DNA of 64,000 nucleotides. It comes from Bostrychus sinensis. Taxonomy: Eukaryota; Chordata; Actinopteri; Gobiiformes; Eleotridae. Below, one piece after another: positions 31,771 to 43,190 of this stretch. The position numbers and the translations under genes are program-made. The stretch is from assembly GCA_020698575.1 (NCBI GenBank), contig CM036240.1, positions 16,541,711 through 16,605,710 on the forward strand, written 5' to 3'. Position 1 is the stretch's first letter, and the number at the start of each line of letters is the position of its first letter. The notes under the pieces were generated by a model. The model saw only the letters and a program-made list of their open reading frames with translations. It had not been told where the DNA came from and did no database searches.

Positions 31771-32853
31771 GATTGTATGTGAGGGAGTTAACGCCAGACA
31801 GCCCAAAGCCTCACGGCCACAATAACTCCAAGTGACATGATTATTAATGAACCCAGAGAGCGATGTGTGCTTATAAAACACACACATCTGCTTTTGTCCA
31901 CATCACAGACTGCAGCTTCAAACACTGACGCAATGCATAGATCATAAACCAAACTAGGAGAGAGGAGAGACCCAAAAAGACACTTTTTTCCTTCACTGCT
32001 GGTTTTGTTTTATTCTAGAATCAAGTTCTTGTGCCAATTGTACTCAGCTGCACTGGGTAGACCTGTGGCACCTGTTTCAAGGGATAGAGAAATCCCCTTT
32101 TAATCACTCAAACCTGCAGGAAAAGCAAAACTCTTTGGTTGCCCTTGTTAGCTTTAGCCCAGGGCCAATCAGCCTCCATTACACGCATGTCTTCTGAGCG
32201 GCTCTCCCCAATCATTTCCTGTCATGTGCACAGATGCGGCCATGAAATATCATATCTGAAGCGTCATCAGTGAACAGACCATGGAGACAGCGAGCCACTA
32301 TTAGAAACACCTGTTTTTCCAACTTCAAATAATGAGCCGAGTGATGCACCGGAGAGAGGCGTATGATTTCATAATTTGGTCCCAGTCCAGCTGTCTGGAC
32401 ATTTTTTCCAATAATGATTCGTGTAATTTGCCTGAAATACAGTACTGCGCATAGGTCTATGAACAAAGAAGGCTGTATCAATGAACAAGAATACACAAAA
32501 ATACAGAGAAAGAAAATATAAACTAAAATTAGAAGAACTCAGAGAGCACAGACCAAATTAGATTCTCTGACAGAGCTTCTAGTTCTGGGGTAAATGCTTG
32601 TTACATTGAGTCACAAAACCCCTGGAATCTACTAAAACTATTTTCTCTTTTGAATGAAGACATATTTGCCATACGAAATATGCTTATGGCCCTGAGATCT
32701 CTTTTCTTCTTGATCTCATCTTTGAAACTGACACAGAGGACTGATCAAGAGTACTCACAAAATGTTTCTTAAGAGCAACAAAATATTCTGACCTCTGACC
32801 TTGCTAAAATATGCAAAACTACTTTTCCAGTCATCTGTAAAACTGAATTTTCA

Positions 32854-32902
32854 CAACAACAACAACAACAACAACAATAATAATAATAATAATAATAATA
32901 AC
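32854..32902. repeat. (CAA)n(TAA)n compound microsatellite
   Basis: About eight CAA units pass directly into about eight TAA units, a clean compound trinucleotide repeat. Confidence 0.95.
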
Positions 32903-33564
32903 AGCAAGAATAATGAAATACTGCATTTATTAATGCACTCTTAGTTAAACTTTTTCATACCTCACTTCTTGCATTACTGTATATGGTCCCACTCTTGCTC
33001 ATGCAGCATCTGAAATGATCAGACTTCCCTTTTCCATCCCATGTTCACCACAAATTTACTTCAGAGCTGTATTGTAAATTAGCAGATTTGTAAGGAGGAC
33101 CATGACATATTGCACTGCAAGTCTGCCTCCACACTGTAAACTATCCATCAGCTCTTTGAGTGGAAAAGAATGGCATGTTTGAGTTGAAGCCAATCTCTGC
33201 CTTTTATCACAGTGTCTTTCATTAGAGGCTAAAAACTCAAACAGTCTTATTGATTGATTAATAGCACACTGCGGCCTCTTTCTTTGCAGCAAAACGCAAA
33301 ACTGGAACAATTGGCAGATATCAGATTTGGTATTTTAATGACTGACAGAGAGAGCACACATACATCTCGGGGCTAATCTGCAGCTTTGAGTCTGTCCTGA
33401 GTGACATTGCTGTGAATGGGACTATCACTGAGACTTCTCACCAAACACACCTTAACAAACAATTAGTGTTTTTCTTCTCTTTGGATTTCTACTTGAAGCT
33501 CAGCTGGGTTAAAAGCCAATTGTTTTCACTAAATTCCACAAGAGCGAAAAAGCAAGCCATAGGC

Positions 33565-33690
33565 AAAAGACAGTGTACTATTGGTGCACGTCCCAAGCCT
33601 GGATAAATGGAGAGGGATGCTTCAGGAGGGTATCTGACATAAAAGCAGAAGGGAAAAAATGAAAGGAAAGAAGACACGCTCTGGTGAATG
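33565..33690 (+). mobile_element. SINE fragment, family C
   Basis: Reads 'cagtgtactattggtgcacgtcccaagcctggataaatggagagggatgcttcaggaggg', followed by a degraded tail. It shares the core 'gtgccagtcccaagcctggataaatggagaggg' with 43012-43190. Confidence 0.6.
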
Positions 33691-34464
33691 GGGATTATAG
33701 TTGTTTTAGTTAGTTAATCTTCAGCTGGTTTACTTTTCCACAAGTATCAAAGCCACAAAAACTTTGTATTAAAGTTTTTCCCACTTTCCTAACAACAGTG
33801 TTTATACTGAAACAAAAAGCTTTCCCTGTGTGTTGTGAATCCAAACATTTGCCAGTGTGTAAATCTGAGCTATTGACTCGCTTAAACTTGCATGCTTGTG
33901 TTAGCCCTCATGTAGTCAGCATGTAGCCCCTAATCTAAGTGGTTCTTTGTTTTACTGTTGGTGCCAAAATTGACCCTCTTTTTAACTAAGTTCTTTTCTG
34001 TCTAAAAGTGAAGAACTAAAATTAGGAGCCAACATAAAGCCCCACAGCTGACTGTGGTGGACCTCGCATGTCTTTCCTACCACACTTTGTAACAAGAAAC
34101 TATGCAGGCGGAGAAAGAAGATAATTATGTACAATAAAAGTTCCCTATTTGACTGTGACTTTAGGAACTTTATAGAACTATAATTTGAACAACAAGCATT
34201 TCTGTTCTGTAAATAAGAGGTAAAATGAGGCACCTCTGTGTCTCACCTGATACAGCGCTTACTACACAAATTAAAACAACCTGAGTTTGTTTCCCGCCTT
34301 GGCTGAATCATTTCCTATTTCTCTGTCTGATTTCTTGTTCATACTGTCTCTATTCAATAAAGGAAAACAGTTATTGTTAAAAAAGAATCAAGTAAAATGT
34401 GTTTAAATGTATTTGTTGAGTTCAGCACACAAAAGATACTAACTGCAGCCACAAGGGAGACAAT

Positions 34465-34590
34465 TGACCTTTTGCGCCAATTCCAGGCCTGGATAAATGA
34501 AGGTGTGGCTAAAATAACCAATGCCAAAAGTGAATCATCAAAATAACTGGCTTTGTGGTGACCCCTGAAGCAAAGGTAGCAGCTCAAGGA
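34465..34590 (+). mobile_element. SINE fragment, family C
   Basis: Core 'gcgccaattccaggcctggataaatgaaggtgtgg', followed by 'aaaataaccaatgccaaaa' and 'ggctttgtggtgacccc', the family C tail. Degraded. Confidence 0.55.
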
Positions 34591-35051
34591 AAATGTTGTG
34601 AGTCTTTTAAGAACTTGGCTGAAACTGCAACTCTGGAGTGGGCAGTGGCCAGATGCAAGAAGAGAACAGAGTAAGATGTGACAGTGTGGGTTTGATTTGG
34701 CTTTACTGAAACCTCCAGTCAGAAATTCTTGGTAAACTATTGCCCTCTTGTGTTTATTGGTTTTTCATGTTGGAGAGGCTTATCCAGAAGATGCAGCCCC
34801 ATGTCTCGATGGTGTTGCTGTGTTCCTGACATGAGTATTAAAGCACTAAATCAAGAGGGCTTCAGTAGAGCTCACATACCATCAGCTGCCTCTCTGTGTT
34901 CCCTCTTCGCAAAACATCTTGAATCTATTCCAGGATTAATAAAGTCATGACACATATGTCAGACTTTAAAAATGAAACTCCACAACTCCAGTGCTACAGC
35001 TTTAAAAAGTATTGTGAATTAAAATGTTATTATTGCATTTGTATTGATTCA

Positions 35052-35165
35052 GTGGGGCAAACCAGTATACTATTTGTGCTGGTGCCAGGATAAATGGAGA
35101 GGAAGCCACTGCATGCTAGGAGGTAGATGACTTGTTGTCATGCTAGGGAAGAAAAAAACCCCAAA
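35052..35165 (+). mobile_element. SINE fragment, family C
   Basis: Core 'caaaccagtatactatttgtgctggtgccaggataaatggagagg', followed by 'gcactgcatgctaggagg' style sequence as at 43130 and 45010. It lies just upstream of the L2-like fragment. Confidence 0.55.
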
Positions 35166-35277
35166 AAGAAATGGCAAATTTTATTATAAGGCAAGAATAG
35201 CTGAATTAAGAGCTATATGCATATAAATGTATCATTGGGCTTCTTCCATCTTAGTTCTGTACATACATATGTAAAAA

Positions 35278-35709
35278 AACAACAAATGTATAGTTTGCGT
35301 TCTCAAAAAATTCTTCAAATGGCAGTTCCTATGGTCAGGACAGAGCTGCGTGAGACAGCATTCAAACATGCTGCTCCCGTTTCATGGAATCAGTTACAAA
35401 AGGATCTGAACCTGCCTGAACTTATTACTTTAGAAGAATTTAAATCTATTGTAAAGGAATGTGAAACTAATACTATTGGTCAATCTGACTGCTTCTGGGA
35501 TTTGCATTTTGTTGTTGGAGTATTTTGTACCACTATTTGATTGTATATATGTTTTGTGTAGTGTGTGTTGTTGTGTTTGACTGTTGTTTTGTCTTATATT
35601 GTTGTAACTATGTCTTTGCTGCCCTCTTGGCCAGGTCACTCTTGGAAAAGACACTTTTAATCTCAATGAGTATCTTACCTGGTAAAATAAAGGAATGATT
35701 AAAAAAAAG
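35278..35709 (+). mobile_element. L2-like LINE 3' end (dead reverse-transcriptase C-terminus plus tail)
   Basis: The frame reads MYSLRSQKILQMAVPMVRTE, LRETAFKHAAPVSWNQLQKD and LNLPELITLEEFKSIVKECE. This is a conserved C-terminal segment of fish L2-type LINE proteins. It is followed by 'ctcttggccaggtcactcttg', 'atctcaatgagtatcttacctggtaaaataaagg' and an A-run, the standard L2-type 3' end. The copy is strongly 5'-truncated and cannot encode a working enzyme. Confidence 0.8.
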
Positions 35710-37066
35710 AGCTAAAAGAGCTTTTAAAAAGGGTTCTGTTTCTCTGTTCTTAGCTCTATTACTCTTTCTAAGCGGACGTAGCCATGGCTGGATAGGGCAT
35801 TTTCTCTGTATTACTGGCAGCCATGTTGATGGTGACAAGTATAGTAGACCAACAAATGGGAGTTCCCCTTTTTCAACCATGCACGCCTGTTATTGGCCAA
35901 AGCTTCTGGCATGTACCAAACTCTATTTACTGACTCTATTACAAACCAACATAATAAAGCCTAGACAAAATCTTCAAGTGTATCACAGCATAGTAAACTA
36001 TTAGGTGATTGAACCATTTACCCAATAAAACCTCTTTCTTTTACAGACATGGTTGTATGCAAAGAGTTGCACTATATAAGTCCATACTCTAAAGTTCCCC
36101 TTTTTGTTTTAAAATTTCTAATGGCCTTTGAAAATAAAAGGTTAATAATAAAAGGTTTAACGCATACACACTGTTACATGTGCACAGAGGAGAAGTTAAA
36201 CCAAGTACATTCTTACACTTTGGGAACAGCTCTAAATGCTGGCATGCAGGTCAACAGGAAACAGCCTCCACCATTTCTTTTTTTCCTTTGGAAGTGAAAG
36301 AGATGTTTGAGATATGGTCACCTTCAGGCAGGTGTTTCTGATAAAGCCCTTAGCGCAGATGGAAACAGACCTGGCCCGGGACGTCCCATGGAGCCGTGCC
36401 TGCTGAGTACAAAGCCGCCCGACTGGGAAGGCTGTGTGTCTAAATGAGAGAAGTCCGGTGCACCACGTTTCTTCACACCCTGCCTCTGAGAGATGCAGCA
36501 GATAAAGTGACTGACCGGCCAGGTGACCCGGATACACTAACCCCAACGGAGGACTGGGCTGGAGAGAGGGGAGTACCAAGGTAAACAGCAGTAGTGAGAG
36601 AAAATTAGCACTGAACGATTACTGTAAATATATTACTATTTTAGCAACTATGTGCCACTGATGAAATGTAACTGTAGTTTCTGTAAACATCTAGTTTATC
36701 TTAGCACAATATCATTTTAGGCATATTAACGTGTAGCATATTTAAAGATACAAATATAATGTAATAATGTACGTATACTTGAAGTTCTGATCAAATTCTA
36801 AACAAGGCTGAATTAAGGTTATGAAAACTTACCATGGTAGCTTAACCCAAATACTCATAGTGTGAACTACCTGCTCCCTAAGTTACATAGTGTTAAAGCA
36901 CAATAATCAGGGGTTGGGGGAGGGACAGTTTGTCCTGTTTAGAGTTGATCTACCACTAAAATAATTTTTTAAACATTATTTTAGGATCCAAATTATACAT
37001 GTTTCTTTAATTCCATATATCCCAAGTTTAGTGCCTGGAAATCAGTAATCACCACCCTAATACCTG
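35710..37066. other. Intergenic, no gene recognised
   Basis: AT-rich sequence. 36300-36570 is more complex and GC-richer and could be a regulatory block. The minus-strand 115-codon frame at 36232-36579 shows no recognisable domain. Confidence 0.7.
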
Positions 37067-37594
37067 ATTCACACTGAATGCGTTGCGTGTGCAGTACGTC
37101 TCCAATATGGTATTCTTGCAGACTTCAATTCACACTGAGTGCATAGCGTGTGCAGTACGTATCTGACAACAGCCAGTGGAGTTCCTGAGAAAGTAGCGAG
37201 TTTAAGCTGAAGTCTGAGTTCAAGCGATAACAACAGCGAGCGCTACATGTAACCAAAACCCACCTTTCGCTGTCTGATCACAATTTCCCATCATTTGGAT
37301 ATTATTTCCCTGACTTTTGTGCTTCTACAGTGGGTAAGCATGCTATGTATAGAAATACTTTCTTTTTACTCATGTTTAATGGTATCTAATCTCTTTTTTG
37401 TGACTTTGTGTCCCTGATGAAGATGTGATGTTTACATTGCAATGTGACAATGTGAGCAAGAAATTTAAATTTACTGTCTGGCTCAATCTGCTCTGTTCAA
37501 CTTTGTGCATGACGGCTCCAGCATCTGTGAAAATAGACTTGATGCAAATTTTTGTTGGAGCGCTGGACACCGACTGCAATGCAGCCGGTGTGAA
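37067..37594. mobile_element. Probable MITE-like element with inverted termini and a subterminal direct repeat
   Basis: The left end ATTCACACTGAATGCGTTGC and the reverse-complemented right end GTTCACACCGGCTGCATTGC form an imperfect inverted repeat. The left end is repeated 61 bp later at 37128 ('attcacactgagtgcatagcgtgtgcagtacg'). The interior shows no transposase. Class and target duplication were not resolved; it resembles common teleost DNA-transposon families. Confidence 0.5.
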
Positions 37595-37631
37595 CTCATG
37601 GATTGACTTGAATGTCGTCTATTTGTGATAG

Positions 37632-37646
37632 AGGTTGTACAGGACA
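37632..37646. repeat. Target-site duplication of the LINE, left copy
   Basis: AGGTTGTACAGGACA, identical to 39198-39212. Confidence 0.9.
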
Positions 37647-39197
37647 GAACCAACCAACTGCTCCGTTTGTACAAGGACCGGACAGCCCTTAGCAGAGGGC
37701 CTCGTACCCCATACTCCCAGAGCACCCCCTACGGGATACCACGGGGGACACGGTCGAACACCTTCTCCAAACCCACAAAGCACATGTGGACAGGTTGGGC
37801 GAACTCCCATGAACCCTTGAGCACCCGATAGAGGGTGTAGAGCTGGTCCACTGTTCCACGACCAGGGCGAAAACCGCATTGTTCCTCCTGGATCCGAGGT
37901 TCGACTGTCGGCCGAATTCTCCTCTCCAGCAGCCTGGAATAGACTTTCTCGGGGAGGCTGAGGAGTGTGATCCCCCTATAGTTGGAACACACCCTCCAGT
38001 CCCCCTTCTTAAAAAGAGGGACCACCACCCTGGTCTGCCAGTCCAGAGGCACTGTCCCCAACCACCACGCAATGTTGCAGAAACGTGTCAGCCACGACAG
38101 CCCTACAACATCCAGAGACTTGAGGTACTCAGGGCGGATCTCATCCAACCCTGGTGCCTTGCCACCGAGGAGCTTTTTGACCACCTCAGTGACTTCAGCT
38201 TGGGATGATGAACGAGTCCACCTCTGAGTCCCCAGCCTCTGCCTCCTCAACGGAAGACGTGTCGGCAGGATTGAGGAGATCCTCGAAGTATTCCTTCCAC
38301 CGCCCGACAACATCCCCAGTCGAGGTCAACAGCTCCCCACCTCCACTGTAAACAGTGTTGGTGAAACACTGCTGGTTTGGTTCTGTTAAATTTTTATGGA
38401 CAGAATTTCTAGGCGCAGCCAGGGGCCAGAGGGTGTCAGGTTTGGGGACCACAAGATTTCATCTCTGCTTTTTGCAGATGATGTTGTCCTGTTGGCTTCT
38501 TCAAGCCAGGACCTTCAGCATGTGCTGGGGCGGTTTGCAGCCGAGTGTAAAGCGGCTGGGATGAGAATCAGCACCTCCAAATCCGAGGCCATGGTTCTCG
38601 ACCGGAAAAGGGTGGTTTGCCCTCTCCAGGTTGGAGGACAGCTTCTGCCTCAAGTGGAGGAGTTTAAGTATCTTGAGGTCTTGTTCACGAGTGAGGGAAG
38701 GATGGAACGTGAGATTGACAGATGCATCGGTGCAGCGTCTGCAGTAATGCAGTCTTTGTATTGGTCTGTCGTGGTGAAGAAGGAGTGAAGCTCTCAATTT
38801 ACCGGGTGATCTACGTTCCTACTCTCACCTATGGTCTTGAGCTTTGGGTCATGACCGAAAGGACAAGGTCCCGGATACAAGCGGCCGAAATGAGTTTCCT
38901 CCGCAGCATGGCTGGGCGTTCCCTTAGAGATAAGGTGAGGAGCTCTGTCACCCGGGAGGAGCTCAGAGTAGAGCCGCTGCTCCTCCATATCGAGAGGAGC
39001 CAGTTGAGGTGTCTCGGGCATCTGCTCCGGATCCCTCCTGGTCGCCTTCCTGGGGAGGTGTTCCAGGCATGTCCCACCAGGAGGAGGCCCCGGGGAAGAT
39101 CTAGACCTAGGTGGAGAGGGAAGTTTGGGCATCGCTGCTTAGAATGCTGCCCCTGCGACCCGGCCCTGGATAAAGCGGAAGAAGATGGATGGATGGA
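37647..39197 (+). mobile_element. Rex3/RTE-like LINE, 5'-truncated with twin-priming inversion
   Basis: 37647-38380 carries, on the minus strand, an upstream part of the reverse transcriptase (GKAPGLDEIRPEYLKS, VPLFKKGDWRVCSNYRGITL, EEQCGFRPGRGTVDQLY). About 38383-39197 carries, on the plus strand, the downstream part (MDRISRRSQGPEGVRFGDHK, the catalytic FADDVVLL, KSEAMVLDRKR, AEMSFLRSMAGRSLRD, RCLGHLLRIPPGRLPGEVFQ) and ends in GATGGATGGATGG. The GATG-type tail and this protein type point to Rex3/RTE. A 15-bp direct repeat (37632-37646 and 39198-39212) flanks the whole insertion. Several frames and the start of the protein are lost, so the copy is inactive. Confidence 0.88.
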
Positions 39198-39212
39198 AGG
39201 TTGTACAGGACA
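39198..39212. repeat. Target-site duplication of the LINE, right copy
   Basis: AGGTTGTACAGGACA, directly after the GATG tail. Confidence 0.9.
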
Positions 39213-39227
39213 AGTAATGGACACACA

Positions 39228-39415
39228 GTGGGGCGGCAGTAGCTTAGTTGGTAAATATTCTGGCCCACTAACCCGCAGGTTGGCAGTTCGATCCCCACTA
39301 CCGCTAATGCATGATGTCGTCATGTTCTTGGGCAAGACACTTCACCCACCTTGCCTGTGTGAATGTGTCAGTGGGAATGTGTTTGAAGTAGCTCACCACC
39401 ACCAAGTGTGACTGA
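39228..39415 (+). mobile_element. tRNA-derived SINE, family B
   Basis: The head GGCAGTAGCTTAGTTGGTAA (A box) is followed by GGTTGGCAGTTCGATCCCCA (B box). The body is 'catgttcttgggcaagacacttcacccaccttgcctgtgtgaatgtgtcagtgggaatgtg', and the end contains 'gtagctcaccaccaccaagtgtgact'. A minus-strand copy lies at 46885-47085 and plus copies at 42777 and 49197. It lies about 15 bp downstream of the LINE's right target duplication. Confidence 0.75.
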
Positions 39416-39429
39416 TTATTACAATGTAT

Positions 39430-41100
39430 TCAGTGTGAATTGGACATAACATGTTCTTTACTGAGAAAAGGCAAAACATGGGCAATATTAAATATGCATT
39501 TTCTAGCTATTTTTGTGTTGTTTTTCTAGGCCTTCTATGGTTTTGCACACAAACTGGTTAAATATTGAGTTTTTTTATTTCTCTGTTTTGTTGGTCAACC
39601 CACAAAACAGTAAATATTCCTGTAGCTAACTGGCAGTAGACCTAATGTGAGGTTTTAATTCTGATTTACCGCAAACAGTTCAGCTCGTCATTATGGGACT
39701 GAAAGCTTGAACTATCTGAAGTGTCTGCACCAAGCTGCACAGAGCCAGTTCAAGACCTGGCAGTAGTTTGCTTGTGCTTGAGGTTTAGACCAAATAAATG
39801 AGAAGGTCAGGCCCCTGCATAAAGTACATGGCATAAAAACAGTGTTTGTAAGTGTGAGGCTGCACATGCTCCCTGTCCGTCTCAGAGGGCATCTGGACTT
39901 TTCCATTCGCCATGCTCATTATTTTCACAGGAAGTTTGTTTAACGGTTAATGTAGTGACAATGTGAACAACCCCCCGACAGATTTGAAAATACAGACTTA
40001 ATACCCCCAACTAGATATTTTGGAAAATATTCAGCTAACACACATGCGGCCTATAAATCACCTTTATAATGCTTGTCACATAAAATGTTACTAGAACTGT
40101 GTGCTGAGCGTGTCCAGTGTGTTAAAGCCGGCCTGTTTTCAGGACAGCCACACCGCTCTTACATCCCCCCGCCACCATCAATCTCTCTTAGAGGCCACAG
40201 GGCTGATGGTGCGTGTGTGAATGCAGGTTTGAGAGTGGCAGCTGCGTTCCCTTCTGGACCTCACCTGCACTGCCTGGGCAGAGGCCAGGGACAGACTCGC
40301 AGAAATTTCATGGTGACATTTCCAAAGCCGCCAGCAAGCAGAGCGTGTGACTGATTACTCAGATAAAACAACATGCTATTGTAGTGCGGATAACACTATA
40401 AAACAACGCAGGGGTAATCCCTGGTAACAGGCCTGTTGAAAGCTGAATCACACCCGTCTTCACTGAGCAGCCAGGCAGGCTTTAGTTGTGAAAACAGGAA
40501 GCCTGAGATCCTCTGTCTTTCTGCAGAGTGACTGCATATGTTCACTTGGACACCTGTGTAAAAAAACATACACTGACCCACTACTTCTAAATGTTGTAGG
40601 TCTAAAATGCACAGCTGGAAAACTGAAGGTGTGATAATGGACGCTGCATTTATATACTTTGTTACACAAACAAACAAAAAACAGAGCACAATATACAATG
40701 CATTCAGCACTGCAGCCACTGATGTCTTATAATGAACACTGGCATACATTTGTTTAGTTACATCCTGGCAACCAAAGCCCCATAACTGAAATAATCATTT
40801 TTATACTCTATCTACCTTTCTCTACAGTCAGGGAAGCCCTGTTGATAAAGATTTTATTGGTGATGGGAACTGGAGCACCCACAGTCCAGTATGTCCTTGT
40901 ACTTTTGTAGTAAGAATAATCATGTGTGTTCAGATGTCTGACAACATGTAGCGTTTGTGAACGCCCCCTCAGGCTAATCCCTCACACCTGCTCCATAAAG
41001 GAATGCCGAGTTAAATTTACAACCCCATGTAAAGACCCCAATGGAAAGAAGATTTTAATTGTGCGCGGCTCACTGACGCTCCAACCTCAAGACACACTTG
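39430..41100. other. Intergenic, no gene recognised
   Basis: 39700-39900 and 40060-40340 are complex, moderately GC-rich and non-repetitive and could be conserved regulatory sequence. The rest is AT-rich with nothing recognised. Open frames of up to 117 codons show no known domain. Confidence 0.65.
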
Positions 41101-41142
41101 GACAGTACACTGCAGTACATTATTGTACTGCAGTGTACTGTC
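41101..41142. repeat. Perfect 19-bp inverted repeat with 4-base loop
   Basis: The left arm GACAGTACACTGCAGTACA is followed by loop TTAT and then the exact reverse complement TGTACTGCAGTGTACTGTC. All 19 pairs match. Confidence 0.95.
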
Positions 41143-41734
41143 TGGTTTAGTTTGAGAAAAAATAGAAAAAAGAAATAGTATGGGTGTTTATTTATTTATT
41201 TTTTATTAATCAAGTTGTATATGTGTATCTGTTGTTTTAACAAGTTATTTAACCCTGTAACATTAACTTCATATGTAGATAAAGCCAAACGTGTAGGCCT
41301 ATCTTTAAGAATTAAACAGCATATAAGCCTTTGTTTTCACAAAAGAGTAGCCAAACAAGATGGTTGCTATGTGCCTCCGCATTATTGTGTTGTTTCATGA
41401 TCGCAGATGTGTGATTATTGGGTGTTTAACAAAGATATATTTAACAGCGACTTGTGAGCTCTAGCATGTCTGCTGTCCAGATTGAGAGCTCACGCCTAAA
41501 ACAGGTTGTGTTTGTCAGCGCTGACCACCACCTAATCCACTTAAAGCCAATTACAAGACTATTAATGCAGTCACCCTTCTGAAAATGACAATGGGGCAGT
41601 GGACCAATGTAGCCATGCACATGCAACATACAATGCTCTGCAAATGTTTTAGTGAAGTGTGAAAAAAATGCTGTTACATGTAACCAAGGGTGTTTTAATA
41701 AATACAGATTTCAGTTTATTTTTGTATGAAAAGT

Positions 41735-42040
41735 TCGGTAAAGGTCAGTAATGGGCCAAGGACAGAAGGATTAATTTTGGTGTGGATCTAGATCACTGTT
41801 TAGATCCAGAAGTTTTTTAAGATATTCTGCACCATTTAGAAATACGGACCAGATTTATTAACTGATTGATTAATTTTAGTGGACTTTTTACCATAAGGGT
41901 TTTCTGGGTCAACTGAAAGAGCATTTACCCATAAACTATAGAGGATCTTTGGGTTTGAGTCCCGGTCTGGGCACTATATCTTTACCATCATGAGATAGGA
42001 CCAGTTTCTTGGCAGAAGTCTTCGCTCTTTGATTTTTATT
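41735..42040 (+). mobile_element. SINE-like repeat, family D
   Basis: Contains 'aaggtcagtaatgggccaaggacagaaggattaattttggtg', 'tagatccagaagttttttaa', a tRNA-like part 'caactgaaagagcatttaccc...tttgagtcccggtctgggcac', then 'taccatcatgagataggacc' and 'cttggcagaagtcttcgctcttt'. It is collinear with 31430-31770. Confidence 0.6.
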
Positions 42041-42750
42041 TTTTGTGTGTACATTGATACACCTTTAATTGTTCTTAGCCTTCCTTAAAAAAATGCCTAA
42101 GGCTTTTGCACATGAGTGGTGGAATAAAGCTTAATGAATATAAAAACTATAAAACTTGGTACCACTGCTCTCCCACATTGCTGTTGTTTTAACACAGTCT
42201 GTGTTGTGGCTGTTACGAGAACAGGAGGTGCTGACAGATAAGTTCCTACTTTTTCCAAAGAGATTTAAAATGTGTTTTGTGGGGCTGCTGCAGGGCCAAA
42301 GGTCAGACAGCCAGACATATCAAACACAGCCACACTTTGACGCTTTAATTAATTGTGAATACCAGAGTCAGTGTGAAGCTGCTGTCATGGCATAACTTCA
42401 TGTTTTGTTTTCATTTAATTTGTCCAGTTTTGAGCTCTCATTTTGCTGAGCGGCCTAAGGTTTTAACCAGAGCCTGGCTTGATGAAAGAGGAGGTTAGTG
42501 CTCATTAGGGCAGTAAAAGTTCAAGTTCCTTTTGGTGGCATCACATTTCAGGAGTGGTATGCCAAGACTCTGTAAAAGCAATAAAACAATAAAACATGAA
42601 GATTACCATGTTGTAAGTGACGACCTTTGCAACACTTTTCAGGAAACAAAATTGCTTAAAAATAAATGTGGGTTTTCTAAATAAATCTTTTAAGTAAATA
42701 GTGTTCAGCCAAAATAAATATAATTTGATTTAGGGGAAGATGTGGTTAAT

Positions 42751-42990
42751 GGCAGCACAGTGGCTTAGTGGTTAGCAGTAGCTCAGGTGGTAGAGCTGTT
42801 TGTCTACAAACCAGTAGTTTGGCGGTTCAAACCCTATTCCTTCCATTGCATACTATTGTTGTGTCCTTGGGCAAGATACGTCCTTGTGCCCTTTTACCAT
42901 TCCTGCCTCACAGCAGGAAGGTCCCAGGTTTGATTCCTGGACCAGGTGGGGCCTTTCTGTGCAGAGATTGTATGTTCTCCCTGTGCCTGT
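42751..42990 (+). mobile_element. Family A SINE interrupted by a family B SINE
   Basis: The outer copy begins GGCAGCACAGTGGCTTAGTG GTTAGCA (42751-42776) and resumes at about 42899 with 'ccattcctgcctcacagcaggaaggtcccaggtttgattcctgg', then 'ggggcctttctgtgcagagattgtatgttctccctgtgcctgtg'. Between them lies a second tRNA-like unit (about 42777-42898) with A box TAGCTCAGGTGGTAGAGC, B box GGCGGTTCAAACCC and the body 'gtgtccttgggcaagata'. Exact insertion borders are approximate. Confidence 0.7.
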
Positions 42991-43011
42991 GTTTATTATT
43001 ATAACAATATA

Positions 43012-43190
43012 GCTCACATTGGGTAACAAGCCAGTGTACTCTTGGTGCCAGTCCCAAGCCTGGATAAAGCTAAAGGGGTGCATCAGCCACATAATCTTTG
43101 GTAAATCAATACACTAATCTCTGTCTGCTAGGAGGCTGGTGATTTGCTCTGTTGACCTCAGAGGGGAAAGGAAAGAAAGAAGATGCTAAT
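43012..43190 (+). mobile_element. SINE fragment, family C
   Basis: Reads 'cacattgggtaacaagccagtgtactcttggtgccagtcccaagcctggataaagctaaaggggtgcatcag', then a degraded tail with 'ggtaaatcaatac' and 'gctctgttgacctcagagggg'. This is one of the better-preserved copies in the window. Confidence 0.65.

Larger units (their letters stand above)
30811..35050. other. Intergenic, no gene recognised; repeats plus some unique blocks
   Basis: Contains a family D SINE-like copy split by a TA/poly-T tract (31430-31770), CAA/TAA microsatellites (32854-32902), and family C SINE fragments near 33565 and 34465. The block 32100-32460 looks complex and non-repetitive. Short open frames here show no family resemblance and no splice context. 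Confidence 0.7.

Noticed and set aside
35217..35540. A 107-codon frame as a small gene
   Set aside because: The protein segment and the following 3' sequence match an L2-like LINE end.
37729..38313. A 194-codon minus-strand frame as a separate gene
   Set aside because: It is the inverted part of a LINE reverse transcriptase within a flanked insertion, not a host gene.
39234..39300. A tRNA gene on the plus strand
   Set aside because: tRNA-like boxes are followed by the shared SINE body, and the stem ends do not pair.
38722..39411. A 229-codon plus-strand frame as a separate gene
   Set aside because: Its first part is the LINE C-terminal region and it then runs through the GATG tail into a SINE.
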